Assembly (NCBI GenBank): GCA_017475875.1
Contig: JAFVET010000084.1
Location: 1 to 7,612 of the forward strand
Origin: Candidatus Methanomethylophilaceae archaeon
Lineage (GTDB): Archaea > Thermoplasmatota > Thermoplasmata > Methanomassiliicoccales > Methanomethylophilaceae
Reading direction: 5' to 3'
Length of the DNA: 7,612 bases
The notes beneath the pieces are model-generated. The model was not told the DNA's origin and made no database searches. It saw only the letters and a list, made by a program, of their open reading frames with translations. The position numbers and the translations under genes were made by a program. Below, piece by piece: positions 1 through 6,412 of the stretch. How positions within the stretch are numbered: the first letter of the stretch is position 1; each line of letters opens with the position of its first letter.

Positions 1-105
1 ACTTCCAGGGAAACGTTCGAATGCTCCGAATGTGGAGCCGTGGTCCCTGCGAACGCCACCCGCTGCCCGAAGTGCGGTGCGACGTTCGACGATGACGACG
101 ACTGA
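1..105 (+). CDS. C-terminal fragment of zinc-ribbon protein
   Basis: Only the last 34 codons are in the window, read in frame 1 to a TGA at 103-105. The fragment contains a single zinc-ribbon with the spacing C-x2-C-G-A-x8-C-x2-C-G-A (residues 8, 11, 22 and 25 of the fragment) and then ends in F followed by five Asp. Four cysteines in two CxxCG knuckles is the standard zinc-ribbon fold; such ribbons sit at the end of many unrelated archaeal proteins, including membrane proteins and nucleic-acid-binding proteins, so the function of the whole protein cannot be told from this piece. The gene converges on the VIT1-like gene on the other strand. The reading frame is certain from the motif; the role is not. 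Confidence 0.8.
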   Translation, partial: TSRETFECSECGAVVPANATRCPKCGATFDDDDD

Positions 106-107
106 AC

Positions 108-131
108 GGGGAGGGGTCCAATCCCCTCTCC
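108..131 (+). terminator. Hairpin after the zinc-ribbon gene, possible terminator
   Basis: Two bases after the TGA there is a G-rich/C-rich inverted repeat: bases 108-116 pair with 123-131 over 9 positions, one of them a G-T wobble, around the 6-base loop TCCAAT. No proper T-run follows, only a weak TGTTT at 137-141, so it is an uncertain terminator. The rest of the intergenic stretch to 270 shows nothing else I can support. Confidence 0.4.
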
Positions 132-270
132 CAAACTGTTTCACGATTGTATCCCATACGACCGAGTGAAAGCCCGACCTCACAGTTTTCATGGTTGGCC
201 GGAACACGAGCAGGGAATCATCCGTACGGTATCCGATTCCGATCGAACGAACAGCCACCGTCTGGAAAGC

Positions 271-906
271 TCATCCCCCGGTGAACGTCGCCACGAGGGT
301 TATCCCCATGGCCATACCCGCCACGAGCAACCCGCACTTCCAACCCTTCAACCCGACGTACTTGCCTAGCCCGCACCCCACAACGAACATCGTCACCGCG
401 GCCACGACCGACGACGTCAGGAGGGCCGCACCAAGATCCTCGATTATCAGGAGCGGCAGGACCGTGGGGACCAGGGGAAACACCGTAGCCAGGAAGCAGT
501 ACATGGCGCTCTTGGCCATGCGCCGACGGTCTTCCTTCCTCTGGACCTCGTCCTCCACATCCAGAAGGGCTATGGATCTGCATATCTCCATCTCCTTCTC
601 GGGATCTATCAGATCCAACGGTGAACACTCGAAGTCCCCCATCATCTCCTCAGCCTTCGCCTCCGGGGGAAGGTCTGAACGCATGTACTGGTACATCCTG
701 CGCTGGTCGAAAACGTCCACCGCGTAGAACAGTATACAGTCGATGGCACCCCATGTGAAATCCATACCGACCATCAGGACTATCAGATCCCTGGCGGAAT
801 CTATTTTCAGGATGCCGAACCTCGTGGCCGTGATGAACAGCAACGCCATGATGAAGCCGTACATCATCTCCTGCAAAGCCAACCCGGGGCCTGTGTACCC
901 CACCAT
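271..906 (-). CDS. VIT1/CCC1-like integral membrane protein (putative metal transporter)
   Basis: Codes for 211 residues with about five hydrophobic segments (residues roughly 13-31, 41-63, 133-154, 158-180, 187-207). TM1 and TM2 carry a pattern (LQEMMYGFIMALLF, then GMDFTWGAIDCILFY) that I recognise from a widespread family placed with the VIT1/CCC1 iron and manganese transporters. Between TM2 and TM3 lies a charged, cytoplasm-type helical region (about 64-130) rich in Glu and Met, the position where VIT1 proteins hold their metal-binding domain. The open frame extends upstream to a TTG at 1020 that overlaps the previous stop, but the ATG at 906 is preferred because the extension is encoded by a TATA-like box (947-957) and homology begins near residue 10 of the shorter form. 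Transport of Fe2+ or Mn2+ is a family-based inference; this subfamily has no function known to me. Confidence 0.7.
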   Translation of the reverse strand: MVGYTGPGLALQEMMYGFIMALLFITATRFGILKIDSARDLIVLMVGMDFTWGAIDCILFYAVDVFDQRRMYQYMRSDLPPEAKAEEMMGDFECSPLDLIDPEKEMEICRSIALLDVEDEVQRKEDRRRMAKSAMYCFLATVFPLVPTVLPLLIIEDLGAALLTSSVVAAVTMFVVGCGLGKYVGLKGWKCGLLVAGMAMGITLVATFTGG

Positions 907-946
907 CCGCTTGAAAACCAGAGCCACGTCCTGACAACGGCGTACT

Positions 947-957
947 GGATATATGTA
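947..957 (-). promoter_or_regulatory. TATA-like box for the VIT1-like gene
   Basis: On the minus strand the sequence reads TACATATATCC. Its centre is about 46 bases before the ATG at 906, which would give a leader of roughly 20 bases. It lies in the 110-base gap after the Nudix fusion gene, so the membrane protein probably has its own promoter. Confidence 0.5.
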
Positions 958-1016
958 TGATATGAGGGTGGCCGCCAAACGGCCCCCTCTGAAAATATGA
1001 AACCGCGATATCCCTG

Positions 1017-1793
1017 TCAACAGAGATCGAGGGAACCAAGGACCAGGTCCATCCCATCAACGGTGTCGTAACCGCCGACGTCCCCCACCGGAACCCACTC
1101 GTAACCCACGTTCTCGGGATTGAGCTTCACATCGCCCGAAGACAGACGGAAAAGGAACGGGTGCAGTTCCCATATGACGTCTCCCTCCCTGACCAATATC
1201 TGTTCTGCAGTAGCGGCCACTGGTCCAGGTTCCATGGACGTCTCCTCGCGTATCTCGCGAACCGCGGCCTCTTCCGGGGATTCCCCGTCCTCTATGGAAC
1301 CGGATACCATGGACCACTTTCCAGGGAACGAACGCTCGGTGTCCGGACGCTTCAACAGAAGGACCTTGCCGTCCCTGACGATGGCTGAGGTCACCGCCCT
1401 GCGTACCCTGACACCTGTTATCTCCACCGAACCGGTATCACCGTCCACTTCGACGATGTCCCCCGTCCTGAAAAGCGACACCGACTGTATCCCGTCGACC
1501 ATGGGTATCGATGATATCACAGCACCCGTAGCGACGATGGTCTCGGCGGACTCGTTTATCACCGCCGCCGGTTGTTTTCCATGGACCATGAGGTCGTACA
1601 TCACGAAGGACCCTACGGTGCTTCCCTTCCCCTTGGGGAAGACGAGCACCTTCCCGGCGACGTTGCCGCCGTCCGCCACCTTGAGCTCCCCGGTAGAACC
1701 TTCCACTCCACCGAGGAAACTCAGCGGTTCGTTCAGGACGATCGCCTCGCCTCTGCCCTTCCCGGGGGATATGCTGCGTCCGACGATGGTCAC
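1017..1793 (-). CDS. Phosphomevalonate dehydratase small subunit fused to a Nudix hydrolase
   Basis: 258 residues in two clear parts. Residues 1-127 are the DUF126/aconitase-X swivel domain: a KGKGSTVGS loop (54-62), then VMYDLMVHGKQPAAVI and ending in SIPMVDG (95-101). With the large subunit it dehydrates mevalonate 5-phosphate to trans-anhydromevalonate 5-phosphate in the archaeal mevalonate pathway; a Ser of the loop is expected to be catalytic. Residues about 130-255 are a Nudix hydrolase, with box G165-x5-E171-x7-R179-E-I-R-E183-E-T-S-M187. The metal-binding REIREE core is intact, but the usual Gly near the box end is Ser186. The small subunit is normally a stand-alone protein of about 130-140 residues, so this is a fusion. 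The GTG start at 1793 is set by a 4-base overlap with the upstream stop and a GGAGGTG Shine-Dalgarno at 1799-1805. The Nudix substrate is unknown; an isoprenoid phosphate is a guess. Confidence 0.88.
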   Translation of the reverse strand: MTIVGRSISPGKGRGEAIVLNEPLSFLGGVEGSTGELKVADGGNVAGKVLVFPKGKGSTVGSFVMYDLMVHGKQPAAVINESAETIVATGAVISSIPMVDGIQSVSLFRTGDIVEVDGDTGSVEITGVRVRRAVTSAIVRDGKVLLLKRPDTERSFPGKWSMVSGSIEDGESPEEAAVREIREETSMEPGPVAATAEQILVREGDVIWELHPFLFRLSSGDVKLNPENVGYEWVPVGDVGGYDTVDGMDLVLGSLDLC

Positions 1794-2965
1794 ATGACCA
1801 CCTCCATCAACGCCGCGATGTCCCTGCACATGGCCTTTTGGGAACAAAGAGTCGGAAGGTAATTGGCGGCCTTTGCAGAATTGGTACCCGTCCGTTGGAA
1901 CGATCCCTCGATCGGTGCCACGACCATGCAGGTGTCCGCCAGGACGGGTCCGAAACGTTCCATCTCGCGGACGTCCTCGGGACAGCGGTCGCGGATCTCT
2001 GCGGAGGTGCAGAACCAGATCTCCACGTCCTTGTTGATTTTCTCCTTCCCTTTGAGGAAGGATGCGATCTGGTGCATCTCCTTCTCGGTCAGATGTGGGC
2101 AACCTATAGAGATCAGCTGCACGTCGTCGGTACGGTTGAGGTGCGCATATGCGTCCTCCAGCTCCTTCTTCCCGATATGGATCGTCTCGAGCCCTGAAAG
2201 GTCCTGGGATGATGCCTCGGGTGTGACTCCTTCGACATGGTACAATGCTACCGATCCCGCTGCTGCCATCGCGGCCGCAAGCGCCTTGGCCTCCTCGACC
2301 TCGGGATGAATGTTTTTGAAATACGGGATCCCGTGACCGATGGCCATACCGACGGCCTGTCCCAGAAGCGAATAAGAGAATACGGAGCCGTCTATGTCGG
2401 CGTCGATCACTACGGTGGCCTTGCGGTTCACGTCCAGGTGGAGACCGTAGTTGGCGGTCTTGCCGAGGATCGCGGCGGCCAGGGCACCGGGACCGCCCTC
2501 ACGGTTGGTGCGGGCACCGATGTACGAGTTGACGAAGGAGAGGGCCGATGATTCCGCCCAGGCGACATGGTCCCCGAACGACGGTCTGTTCGGACCCACG
2601 TACGGGGTGCACGAACAGGTGGTGCGGATCCCCATGGCCCCGTACAGGTCTATGATCCTGAGCTGTTTCTCCGCGAAATGCTCCGAGATGTGCATCTCCT
2701 TCCAACGTTTGCGGTCCATTCCGACCGGGTTGAGCGTAGACGGCACAGAGACCTTGGCACCTCCGGCTACCATGTCCTCCAGGTACTTCAGACCGCCGTC
2801 CCCGATGGTCTTGTAAGAGGCTCCGGACAGATGTGCGGAGGTTATGTCTATGAGCCCTTCCGCACCGTAGATCTTACCGAGGGCGGTGACCAGTTCCATG
2901 GCCTTCTGACGGCCAGGGCCCTGCTCACCCACGAGGATGGATTCCTCTTCTCTGGTGAGTTGCAT
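1790..2965 (-). CDS. Phosphomevalonate dehydratase large (catalytic) subunit, aconitase X family
   Basis: 391 residues, full length for the DUF521/aconitase X catalytic subunit. The N-terminus (LTREEESILVGEQGPGRQKA) and SAHLSGASYKTIGD (43-56) are typical, as are TLNPVGMD (77-84), the Cys pair TTCSCTPY (115-122), WAESSALSFVNSYIGARTNREGGP (starting at 136), YGLHLD (173-178), GCPHLT (288-293), ADTC (343-346) and AKAANYLP (364-371). C117 or C119, C289 and C346 are the likely iron-sulfur ligands. Related AcnX enzymes act on hydroxyproline in bacteria, but the archaeal context and the DUF126 partner favour the mevalonate 5-phosphate dehydratase that feeds isopentenyl phosphate synthesis. The 3' end overlaps the small subunit by ATGTGA, implying translational coupling. 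There is no ribosome binding site before the ATG, and an AT-rich box sits about 25 bases upstream, so the mRNA is probably leaderless. Confidence 0.92.
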   Translation of the reverse strand: MQLTREEESILVGEQGPGRQKAMELVTALGKIYGAEGLIDITSAHLSGASYKTIGDGGLKYLEDMVAGGAKVSVPSTLNPVGMDRKRWKEMHISEHFAEKQLRIIDLYGAMGIRTTCSCTPYVGPNRPSFGDHVAWAESSALSFVNSYIGARTNREGGPGALAAAILGKTANYGLHLDVNRKATVVIDADIDGSVFSYSLLGQAVGMAIGHGIPYFKNIHPEVEEAKALAAAMAAAGSVALYHVEGVTPEASSQDLSGLETIHIGKKELEDAYAHLNRTDDVQLISIGCPHLTEKEMHQIASFLKGKEKINKDVEIWFCTSAEIRDRCPEDVREMERFGPVLADTCMVVAPIEGSFQRTGTNSAKAANYLPTLCSQKAMCRDIAALMEVVM

Positions 2966-2985
2966 GACGTCGCATATTCGGTGGG

Positions 2986-2996
2986 TTATTATTTTG
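2986..2996 (-). promoter_or_regulatory. TATA-like box for the phosphomevalonate dehydratase unit
   Basis: The minus strand reads AAAATAATAAC here. The centre lies about 25 bases from the ATG at 2965, placing the transcription start at or within a few bases of the start codon, consistent with a leaderless transcript and with the absence of a Shine-Dalgarno sequence. Confidence 0.45.
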
Positions 2997-3053
2997 TTTG
3001 CATGACCGAACGGGACGTTGGAAAACCGTGATCCCCGATAGAAGGATACATGG

Positions 3054-3338
3054 TCACGGACTCTTGTCCCGATCTTCCTTACGTCTTAGGAACCATGTGA
3101 TCAAATTGTTGTCTATGATCAGCACATCCCCTTCCTGAAGGTCGAACGTCGCGCTGCTCGGAACCGCCCCGAAGGCCCTCAACGACAGCTCGTGTATGCC
3201 GGGCGTCGTTGTGAACGAGAGCGTCTCCCCGTTCTTCACCTTGCCTACCTGCACGCCGTCCACCAGGACCTTGGGTGTGTTTCCACTCATGAAAAAGAAC
3301 TTCGGACGCCATATCTCGACGTTGATCTCTCCGGACAT
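3054..3338 (-). CDS. Small beta-rich protein, PEGA-like, paralog 1
   Basis: 94 residues, no signal peptide or membrane segment. It begins with a conserved VEIWRPKFFFM, followed by a PEGA-like strand pattern (KVLVDGVQVGKVKNGETL, 23-40; TTTPGIHELSLRA, 43-55), a hydrophobic DVLIIDNN (71-78) and a charged tail LRRKEDRDKSP. It resembles small cytoplasmic proteins of Firmicutes with a similar VDGxxVGKxKNGE core, but I cannot name a function. A second copy, 75 of 94 residues identical, lies at 4405-4689. The frame is open upstream to a GTG at 3455, but the ATG at 3338 is preferred: it aligns exactly with the start of the other copy, has a purine-rich AAAGGTAGG just upstream, and the 39-residue extension has no counterpart. 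The gene runs toward the dehydratase unit, 88 bases away. Confidence 0.8.
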   Translation of the reverse strand: MSGEINVEIWRPKFFFMSGNTPKVLVDGVQVGKVKNGETLSFTTTPGIHELSLRAFGAVPSSATFDLQEGDVLIIDNNLITWFLRRKEDRDKSP

Positions 3339-3458
3339 GGGATGCCTACCTTTCTTCGGGTTCTTCATGTTTGGGATGAGCGCTCCAACGAGGCGGACAA
3401 CGGATTTGCCGTTCCCCGGGTATCGGCCATAAGCATCTCCGATGTCTGTTCGCACGAA

Positions 3459-3468
3459 CCGATATAGG
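3459..3468 (-). promoter_or_regulatory. Possible TATA box for paralog 1
   Basis: The minus strand reads CCTATATCGG. It lies about 125 bases before the ATG at 3338, implying a leader near 100 bases if used. An adjacent 12-base near-palindrome, GTTCG-CA-CGAAC at 3448-3459, sits at the expected start-site side. Both are weak on their own. Confidence 0.3.
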
Positions 3469-3490
3469 CGCGTCCGCCACTCCGATTACC

Positions 3491-3499
3491 AATATATAT
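3491..3499 (+). promoter_or_regulatory. TATA-like box in the divergent intergenic region
   Basis: AATATATAT is the most AT-rich motif in the 231 bases between the two divergent genes. Read on the + strand it would start transcription near 3520, giving a leader of about 50 bases for the gene at 3570. Because ATATATAT is self-complementary it could also serve the minus-strand paralog. Confidence 0.45.
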
Positions 3500-3569
3500 C
3501 ATGGACTGTGATTCAAACACGACTTCCGGAGCTGGTGTGTTCCAGTGAAAAGGCCGGTTCGATAAGTGG

Positions 3570-4286
3570 GTGAGATTCTTGGACATAGAAGGTTTGTGGG
3601 ACATATGCGAGATGAACACGTTCGATTCGGATTTCAACCAGGTTTGGATGAGCGTGAAAGATATTGAAGGGAATCCGGAGGTCCCTACGATGCAGAAGAT
3701 CATGGCCAAACAGAGATTCATGTTCGAAGCCGGTGGAAGGTTCCTGCAGCTCATCCCTAAGGAATCATCGCCGAGCAAAGGTTTCGAGAGCTATGATGAC
3801 GAGCATTTGATCTCGCATGTGGGCCAATGGAAAACGGAGAACGGGAAGATACTCGTCGACGAGGAGGAAAACGGGGAACAGGTGTGGTCGGAGGCCGTCC
3901 CTACCGAGAACGGATTCGAGGTTTTCGGATTCTTCAGACTTATCAGACCTAATAAGGACTCCGAAATTCGAAACTGCGAGAGTTCGACGGGACCGTATAA
4001 ACTCATCTGTCACGACTGTTTCATGTCGCGGAAGAAGGAATACGCCGAAGGCGAAGCGGTAGAGGTGATCTATCCGTACATCGCAACAGACACGAACTAC
4101 AAGTTCCAGGTGGATGCGGAAGGTGTGGACATCAGTTACGAGGGCTGCAAAGCGATCATAAGGTTCTTCATGCCAGCACATGACGTCGAGATAAGTTGTT
4201 TTAGCAGGAACGTCATGACGTACAACCCCGTCTCCGATCCCTCTCCGATAGAAACACACTTCATGTCCGCGAAGAGGGGAGACTGA
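3570..4286 (+). CDS. Uncharacterised two-domain protein: lipocalin-like front, InlB-repeat-like back
   Basis: 238 residues, the only complete + strand gene here. The front (about 1-127) runs GLWDICEMNTFDSDFNQVW, a QRFMFEAGGRFLQLIP segment (48-63), then alternating strands to VFGFFRLI; it resembles lipocalin-like proteins of gut bacteria and archaea that begin with GxWxxxEM and have a predicted barrel. The back (about 142-212) looks like one InlB-type/bacterial beta repeat: YKLICHD, then YAEGEAVEVIYPY, and closing RFFMPAHDVEISC, where FxMPAxDVxI is the repeat's hallmark. Such repeats are usually on surface proteins, yet there is no signal peptide or membrane anchor. Six cysteines are present, several in the back domain. 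Start is uncertain: GTG at 3570, or TTG at 3579 preceded by GGTGAG at good spacing. No function can be assigned. Confidence 0.72.
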   Translation: MRFLDIEGLWDICEMNTFDSDFNQVWMSVKDIEGNPEVPTMQKIMAKQRFMFEAGGRFLQLIPKESSPSKGFESYDDEHLISHVGQWKTENGKILVDEEENGEQVWSEAVPTENGFEVFGFFRLIRPNKDSEIRNCESSTGPYKLICHDCFMSRKKEYAEGEAVEVIYPYIATDTNYKFQVDAEGVDISYEGCKAIIRFFMPAHDVEISCFSRNVMTYNPVSDPSPIETHFMSAKRGD

Positions 4287-4313
4287 CGAACGGTACCGGG
4301 TTCTGAAGATACG

Positions 4314-4335
4314 AGCGGGCCTTGATCGGCCCGCT
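4314..4335 (+). terminator. Hairpin downstream of the two-domain gene
   Basis: AGCGGGCC (4314-4321) and GGCCCGCT (4328-4335) form a perfect 8-base stem with loop TTGATC, 28 bases after the stop of the + gene. On the + strand it is followed by TTAAAAAAA, not a T-run, so it is not a classic intrinsic terminator in that direction, but it separates two convergent genes. Confidence 0.45.
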
Positions 4336-4336
4336 T

Positions 4337-4343
4337 AAAAAAA
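4337..4343 (-). terminator. T7 tract downstream of paralog 2
   Basis: Seven consecutive T on the minus strand, about 60 bases past the stop of paralog 2. Archaeal transcription typically ends at T-tracts without needing a stem, so this is a reasonable terminator for the minus-strand gene; the tract directly abuts the hairpin at 4314-4335. Confidence 0.45.
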
Positions 4344-4404
4344 CTGGCCTGTGAATTGTTCTTGCAAACGAGATATGATCCGGAAAGGTCGATTCCCAGG
4401 CCGC

Positions 4405-4689
4405 TCAAGGCCTCTTATCCCTCTCTTCCTTACGTCTGAGGAACCATGTGACCATGTTGTTGTCTATGATAAGGACGTCCCCATCCCGGAGGTCGAAGGT
4501 CGCCTTGCTGGGAACGGCCGCCAGAGCCTTCAGCGAGATTTCGTGGACGCCGGGGGTCGTGGTGAACTCCAACGTCTCGCCGTCCTTCACCTTGCCTACC
4601 TGTTTGCCGTCGACCAGCACCTTGGGGGTGTTCTTGCACATGAAAAAGAACTTGGGACGCCAGATTTCCACACGGATTTCGTCAGACAT
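4405..4689 (-). CDS. Small beta-rich protein, PEGA-like, paralog 2
   Basis: 94 residues, the second copy of the protein at 3054-3338, with 19 substitutions and no insertions. Identity is highest in the VEIWRPKFFFM front, the KVLVDG..VGKVK.GETL core, GDVLIIDNN (70-78) and TWFLRRKE (81-88); changes are mostly conservative (Ile/Val, Lys/Arg, Asp/Glu), as expected for a duplicated gene still under selection. Soluble, no signal peptide. The start is taken as the ATG at 4689 because it aligns with the other copy; an in-frame GTG three codons upstream (4698) is the alternative, with a purine-rich GAGAG before it. It is read away from the symporter terminator, whose T-rich tail may double as its promoter region. 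Function unknown. Confidence 0.85.
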   Translation of the reverse strand: MSDEIRVEIWRPKFFFMCKNTPKVLVDGKQVGKVKDGETLEFTTTPGVHEISLKALAAVPSKATFDLRDGDVLIIDNNMVTWFLRRKEERDKRP

Positions 4690-4737
4690 AGGAATCACTC
4701 TCTAAAGCAAATATCGGTTATCATCGTTTTACATTTG

Positions 4738-4777
4738 TCGTTAATAAGAAAGAAGGCCTGTGCGGTCGCACAGGCCT
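4738..4777 (-). terminator. Strong terminator of the symporter unit
   Basis: Six bases after the symporter stop, 4754-4764 and 4767-4777 form a perfect 11-base inverted repeat (AGGCCTGTGCG and its complement) around two bases. On the minus strand it is followed directly by TTCTTTCTTATTAACG. A GC-rich stem plus T-rich tail is a convincing terminator for the minus-strand symporter gene. Confidence 0.75.
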
Positions 4778-4783
4778 GGATAA

Positions 4784-6412
4784 TCAAGCGGTTTCGGTCG
4801 ATGACCCGACCGCTGCCCTCTTCTTGTAGACGATTACAGCGACGGCCATCACCAGGATAGAGATCGGGAGGGCCACCACCAGTGGGTCGACGAACCTTAT
4901 GCTGGTGTCGAATAGCACCTGGCTTCCGGTGATCGTCTTGCATATCGGAAGGAACGCTGACATGCTCTGGGAGATGAAAAGGGCCCAGAACAGGTACACC
5001 AAAGTACCGACCGAGATACTCCAGATGGCGGCCTTCTTCGATGGCTCCTTGGAGTACAGGCCGTGGACGTAGGCCGGAAGCAACGCAGCGGCAGTCATTC
5101 CCATGAACAGGGACGTCGCCTTGGCTATGATGTCTGAAGGCATGAAGTAGCAGTACACGACGACCAGCACCATGACGATGGCGGTGAAGATACGGTTGAC
5201 GTTCAACGAAGAAGAGTCCACATCCCTGTTCTCGCGCCTGCTCTTGAGGATGCTGAAGAGATCGAATCCTCCAGCGGCACCGATCGTGTGCATGAGGGCG
5301 CTGATCGTGGAGATCGAAGCGCACAGCAGGGACATGAGGAACAGAGATACGAATACATCGCCGAACGTCACTTCGGAGAACAGGTCGGTGATGTACGTGG
5401 GTATGATGAAATCTACACCCAACGTCACATGCTGGAAGGCGATCTGCCCGTACTCGTTGAAGAAGTACACGTTGCTGAGCGAACCGCAGGTGTAGGCCGC
5501 GCCCACGATGACGAAGATGAACACTGTACCGATTATTATGGACTTGTCCAGGGTCTTGTCGTCCTTCGCAGACATGTACCTGACGACCAGCTGGGGCTGC
5601 GTGAGCGCGCCGATACCCACCCCCAGGAGGAAGGTGGTTACGACAAGCAGCCACTCGTCCGAACCGAAGTCGGAGAACTGTGTCCATCCGTTGAATCCGG
5701 GCATGGTTCCGGTCTTGTCGAACACGCCCGTGTCCCATAGGTCCGCCAGCTGCGTCGTGGCTCCGGACACGCCCCCGAGGGTCGCGTACGTCGTGATCAG
5801 GATGACGACCATTCCGACGAGCATGATCAGCGCCTGGAAGGCATCGTTGTACATGACGGCGATGATTCCACCGTATACCACGTACACTCCGACGATGATC
5901 GCTAGTGCGAGGAGTATGAGGTCGTAGTACTCCGTCAGACCGGTGATGACCGCAAGGGAGTTGACACCTCCCTTGAGGACGGCCGCGCAGTAGATGGGCA
6001 TCATCACCAGGATCAGGATGGCGGTGAACGCCCTGATTCCCTTGGATTTGTAAATCTTCCCGAGGAGGTCGGCAAAGGTCGACGCACCCAGCTTCTTCCC
6101 TATGCGCCTGGTCCTCTTCCCGAAGATGATGAACGCTACGAGCATCCCTATGAACAGGTTGAGGAAGCACAGCCACATCATTGACATTCCGTGCACGGCA
6201 GCCTGTCCGCCGAAACCTATCACGGCCGAAGCGCTCAGGAAGGTCGCCCCGTAGGACAGCGCTATGATGACCGGGTTGCTCTTGTTCCGTCCGAGAAGAT
6301 AGTCCTGGTTGTCGCGGGTATGCTTGTATCCGTACAGTCCTATGCAAATCGTCAGGACGACGAAGACGACCACCATGACTGCGAATATCGGAAGGGATAC
6401 CCCGTCACTCAT
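4784..6412 (-). CDS. Sodium/solute symporter (SSS family)
   Basis: 542 residues, a usual length for the family, with about 13 membrane segments starting at residue 8. SSS landmarks are visible: GATFLSASAVIGFGGQAAVHG (starting at 55) in the TM2 region, YGGIIAVMYNDAFQALIM (180-197), the GIGALTQPQLVVRYMSAKD stretch ending at 284, and the Ser/Thr-rich CASISTISALMH (364-375), where members bind the Na+ of the conserved Na2 site. It should bring an organic solute into the cell with sodium. The substrate is not readable: proline, pantothenate and monocarboxylate carriers all share these motifs. The ATG lies inside the end of the 43-residue accessory gene (ATGAGTGA, 8-base overlap), with a GAGGA-type site upstream, so the two are coupled. 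A strong terminator follows the stop. Confidence 0.92.
   Translation of the reverse strand: MSDGVSLPIFAVMVVVFVVLTICIGLYGYKHTRDNQDYLLGRNKSNPVIIALSYGATFLSASAVIGFGGQAAVHGMSMMWLCFLNLFIGMLVAFIIFGKRTRRIGKKLGASTFADLLGKIYKSKGIRAFTAILILVMMPIYCAAVLKGGVNSLAVITGLTEYYDLILLALAIIVGVYVVYGGIIAVMYNDAFQALIMLVGMVVILITTYATLGGVSGATTQLADLWDTGVFDKTGTMPGFNGWTQFSDFGSDEWLLVVTTFLLGVGIGALTQPQLVVRYMSAKDDKTLDKSIIIGTVFIFVIVGAAYTCGSLSNVYFFNEYGQIAFQHVTLGVDFIIPTYITDLFSEVTFGDVFVSLFLMSLLCASISTISALMHTIGAAGGFDLFSILKSRRENRDVDSSSLNVNRIFTAIVMVLVVVYCYFMPSDIIAKATSLFMGMTAAALLPAYVHGLYSKEPSKKAAIWSISVGTLVYLFWALFISQSMSAFLPICKTITGSQVLFDTSIRFVDPLVVALPISILVMAVAVIVYKKRAAVGSSTETA

Noticed and set aside
907..1020. Start of the VIT1-like gene at TTG 1020, overlapping the Nudix stop
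   Set aside because: The extra residues are encoded by a TATA-like box and do not resemble the family; kept only as an alternative.
1120..1797. 225-codon + strand frame opposite the Nudix fusion
   Set aside because: Ser/Thr/Pro-rich antisense shadow with no motif, fully covered by the well-supported minus-strand gene.
1794..2102. 103-residue N-terminal extension of the DUF126-Nudix frame
   Set aside because: It lies wholly inside the large-subunit gene in another frame, is Arg/Gly-rich without motif, and the GTG at 1793 has a strong ribosome binding site.
3339..3455. 39-residue N-terminal extension of paralog 1
   Set aside because: Not present in paralog 2 and lacking a ribosome binding site at the GTG.
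3448..3459. GTTCGCACGAAC near-palindrome as an operator
   Set aside because: Only 5-base arms and no second copy before paralog 2; too weak to claim as a site.
4695..6347. Open frame of 550 codons on the minus strand
   Set aside because: It is out of frame with the symporter, extremely rich in Arg, His and Gly, and has no recognisable motif; it is a GC-driven shadow of the symporter gene.
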